In this document: in pieces, positions 13,393-14,403 of the stretch | How the letters are laid out: each line of letters opens with the position of its first letter | Numbering within the stretch: the first letter of the stretch is position 1 | Assembly: GCA_014379925.1 (NCBI GenBank) | Contig: JACMKY010000629.1 | Location: 1 to 14,403 of the forward strand | Reading direction: 5' to 3' | Origin: Cytophagales bacterium | Lineage (GTDB): Bacteria; Bacteroidota; Bacteroidia; Cytophagales; ES-bin-26 | DNA length: 14,403 bases | Position numbers and translations under genes: made by a program | Notes under the pieces: model-generated | The model's input: the letters and a program-made list of their open reading frames with translations, nothing else | Told to the model about the DNA's origin: nothing | Database searches by the model: none

Positions 13393-14403
13393 ATGCTGAA
13401 AGCGATCCCTTCCTTCCGCCTCCTGGCCGTGGCCGCCGTCCTGACCGGGGGGTACGCCGCCTCCGCCCAATCCGTTATCCTGCCACCCGGCGGCGACAAC
13501 AAGAAAGCTTCGGTGAGTGAACGCATCGGCATTACGGACGTAACCCTTCAGTATCACCGTCCCGGCGTCAAGGGTCGGGAGGGAAAGATCTGGGGACAGC
13601 TCGTTGCCTACGGGTTTACCGACCTGGGTTTCGGACCGGGCAAACCGGCCCCCTGGCGGGCGGGCGCCAACGAAAACACCACCATCTCGTTTACCCACGA
13701 CGTCAAAGTGGAGGGAAAGGACCTGCCCGCGGGCACTTACGGGTTGCACCTGGCCCTGGAACCGGCCGCGTGCACGGTCATCTTCTCCAAAAATTCCACT
13801 TCCTGGGGCAGCTACTTCTACGATTCCGCGGAAGATGCCCTGCGGGTCAACGTCAAGCCAACGCCGACTGACCAGAGCCAGGAGTGGCTGACGTACGCGT
13901 TTACCGAGCAAACGCCCAACTCGGCCGTCGTCGCGCTGACGTGGGAAAAACTGAAGATTCCCTTCAAGGTGGAAGTGGACGTTCCGAAGACGGTGGTGGA
14001 ATCGCTCCGGCGGGAACTGCGCAATTCGCCGGGATTCGACTGGCAGAACTGGAACGCCGCCGCCGCGTACTGCCTGCAAAACAACGTCAATTACGAGGAA
14101 GCCCTGGGATGGGCGGAAAAAGCCGTCGGCGAGCCCTTCATTGGCCAGGCCAACTTCACTACGCTGAGCACCAAGGCCCAGTTGCTGGAGAAGTTGAGCA
14201 AGCCAGCCGAAGCGGATGCCGCCATGCAACAGGCGCTGGACAAGGCAACGCCCCCGCAAATCCACGGGTACGGACGGCAACTGCTGGGTCAAAACCGTCC
14301 CAAGGAGGCCCTGGCTGTTTTCGAGCTCAACGCCAAGCGAAACGGCAAGGCCTGGCCAGTCAACGTGGGATTGGCCCGGGGCTACGCGGCCGTGGGAGAT
14401 ACC
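13393..14403 (+). CDS. Exported DUF2911 protein with TPR-like tail (partial at 3' end)
   Basis: ATG 13393 opens a frame of 337 codons without a stop that runs out of the window. A Sec signal (MLKAIPSFRLLAVAAVLTGG, cleavage near YAASA-Q) precedes a DUF2911 domain at about residues 27-175: ASVSERIGITDVTLQYHRPG, KIWGQLVAYG, PWRAGANENTTISF, DLPAGTYGLHL and VIFSKNSTSWGSYFYDSAED. Residues ~195-337 are helical, with repeated Asn/Ala-rich units such as NYEEALGWAEKAV and PKEALAVFELNAKRN, like the tetratricopeptide tails often joined to DUF2911 in Bacteroidota. The function is unknown; the family is periplasmic or outer-membrane-associated. The upstream 198 bp shows no clear promoter; TACTTGTG near 13330 is a weak -7 match. 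Confidence 0.88.
   Translation, partial: MLKAIPSFRLLAVAAVLTGGYAASAQSVILPPGGDNKKASVSERIGITDVTLQYHRPGVKGREGKIWGQLVAYGFTDLGFGPGKPAPWRAGANENTTISFTHDVKVEGKDLPAGTYGLHLALEPAACTVIFSKNSTSWGSYFYDSAEDALRVNVKPTPTDQSQEWLTYAFTEQTPNSAVVALTWEKLKIPFKVEVDVPKTVVESLRRELRNSPGFDWQNWNAAAAYCLQNNVNYEEALGWAEKAVGEPFIGQANFTTLSTKAQLLEKLSKPAEADAAMQQALDKATPPQIHGYGRQLLGQNRPKEALAVFELNAKRNGKAWPVNVGLARGYAAVGDT

Noticed and set aside
13357..14292. 311-codon minus-strand frame opposite the DUF2911 gene
   Set aside because: The plus strand holds a signal peptide and a DUF2911 domain with an uninterrupted frame, so the minus frame is a shadow.

Overview
This 14.4-kb window looks like chromosomal DNA from a fairly GC-rich Bacteroidota bacterium, probably a Cytophagales relative. 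I infer this from protein style (short LeuA, DUF2911 and DUF885 exported proteins, a Tat-exported Gfo/Idh/MocA oxidoreductase), from a TTTG / TAnnTTTG promoter and from weak Shine-Dalgarno sequences. No rRNA, tRNA, IS transposase or CRISPR array was seen.

Layout: (1) 1-1054 is a toxin-antitoxin scrapyard: a perfect 29-bp palindrome, tail fragments of a PIN toxin and a DUF433 antitoxin, a head fragment of a DUF5615 toxin, then an intact antitoxin/PIN-toxin pair with its own promoter. (2) 1124-7515 (minus strand) is a leucine/isoleucine operon in the order leader peptide - ilvA - leuC - DUF433 gene - leuD - leuB - leuA. Upstream of ilvA is a transcription attenuator: a 24-residue leader peptide rich in Leu and Ile, a 1:2 pairing that covers its control codons, a candidate 2:3 antiterminator and an 11-bp intrinsic terminator. 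leuC has an in-frame TAA at codon 96, and an orphan DUF433 gene lies between leuC and leuD, coupled to leuD by ATGA. (3) 7610-7766 is a small structured palindromic element (REP/MITE-like). (4) 7807-9587 is a DUF885 lipoprotein-peptidase gene with a one-base frameshift. (5) 9588-10499 is a lower-GC patch of immunity-type genes: an unknown 111-aa protein, a MafI-like protein and the head of a SMI1/KNR4 (SUKH) protein. (6) 10500-14403 holds a Tat-exported oxidoreductase, a divergent secreted S9-type serine hydrolase and the start of a DUF2911 protein that runs off the window.

IlvA makes 2-oxobutanoate for isoleucine; LeuA, LeuCD and LeuB convert 2-oxoisovalerate to 2-oxoisocaproate for leucine. 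LeuA here lacks the C-terminal leucine-binding domain, so the attenuator would be the main visible route for leucine/isoleucine control, with the ACT-like tail of IlvA as an enzyme-level control. The leuC nonsense codon and the DUF885 frameshift are each a single lesion in an otherwise intact gene. They may be real decay or sequence errors, and the sequence alone cannot settle which.
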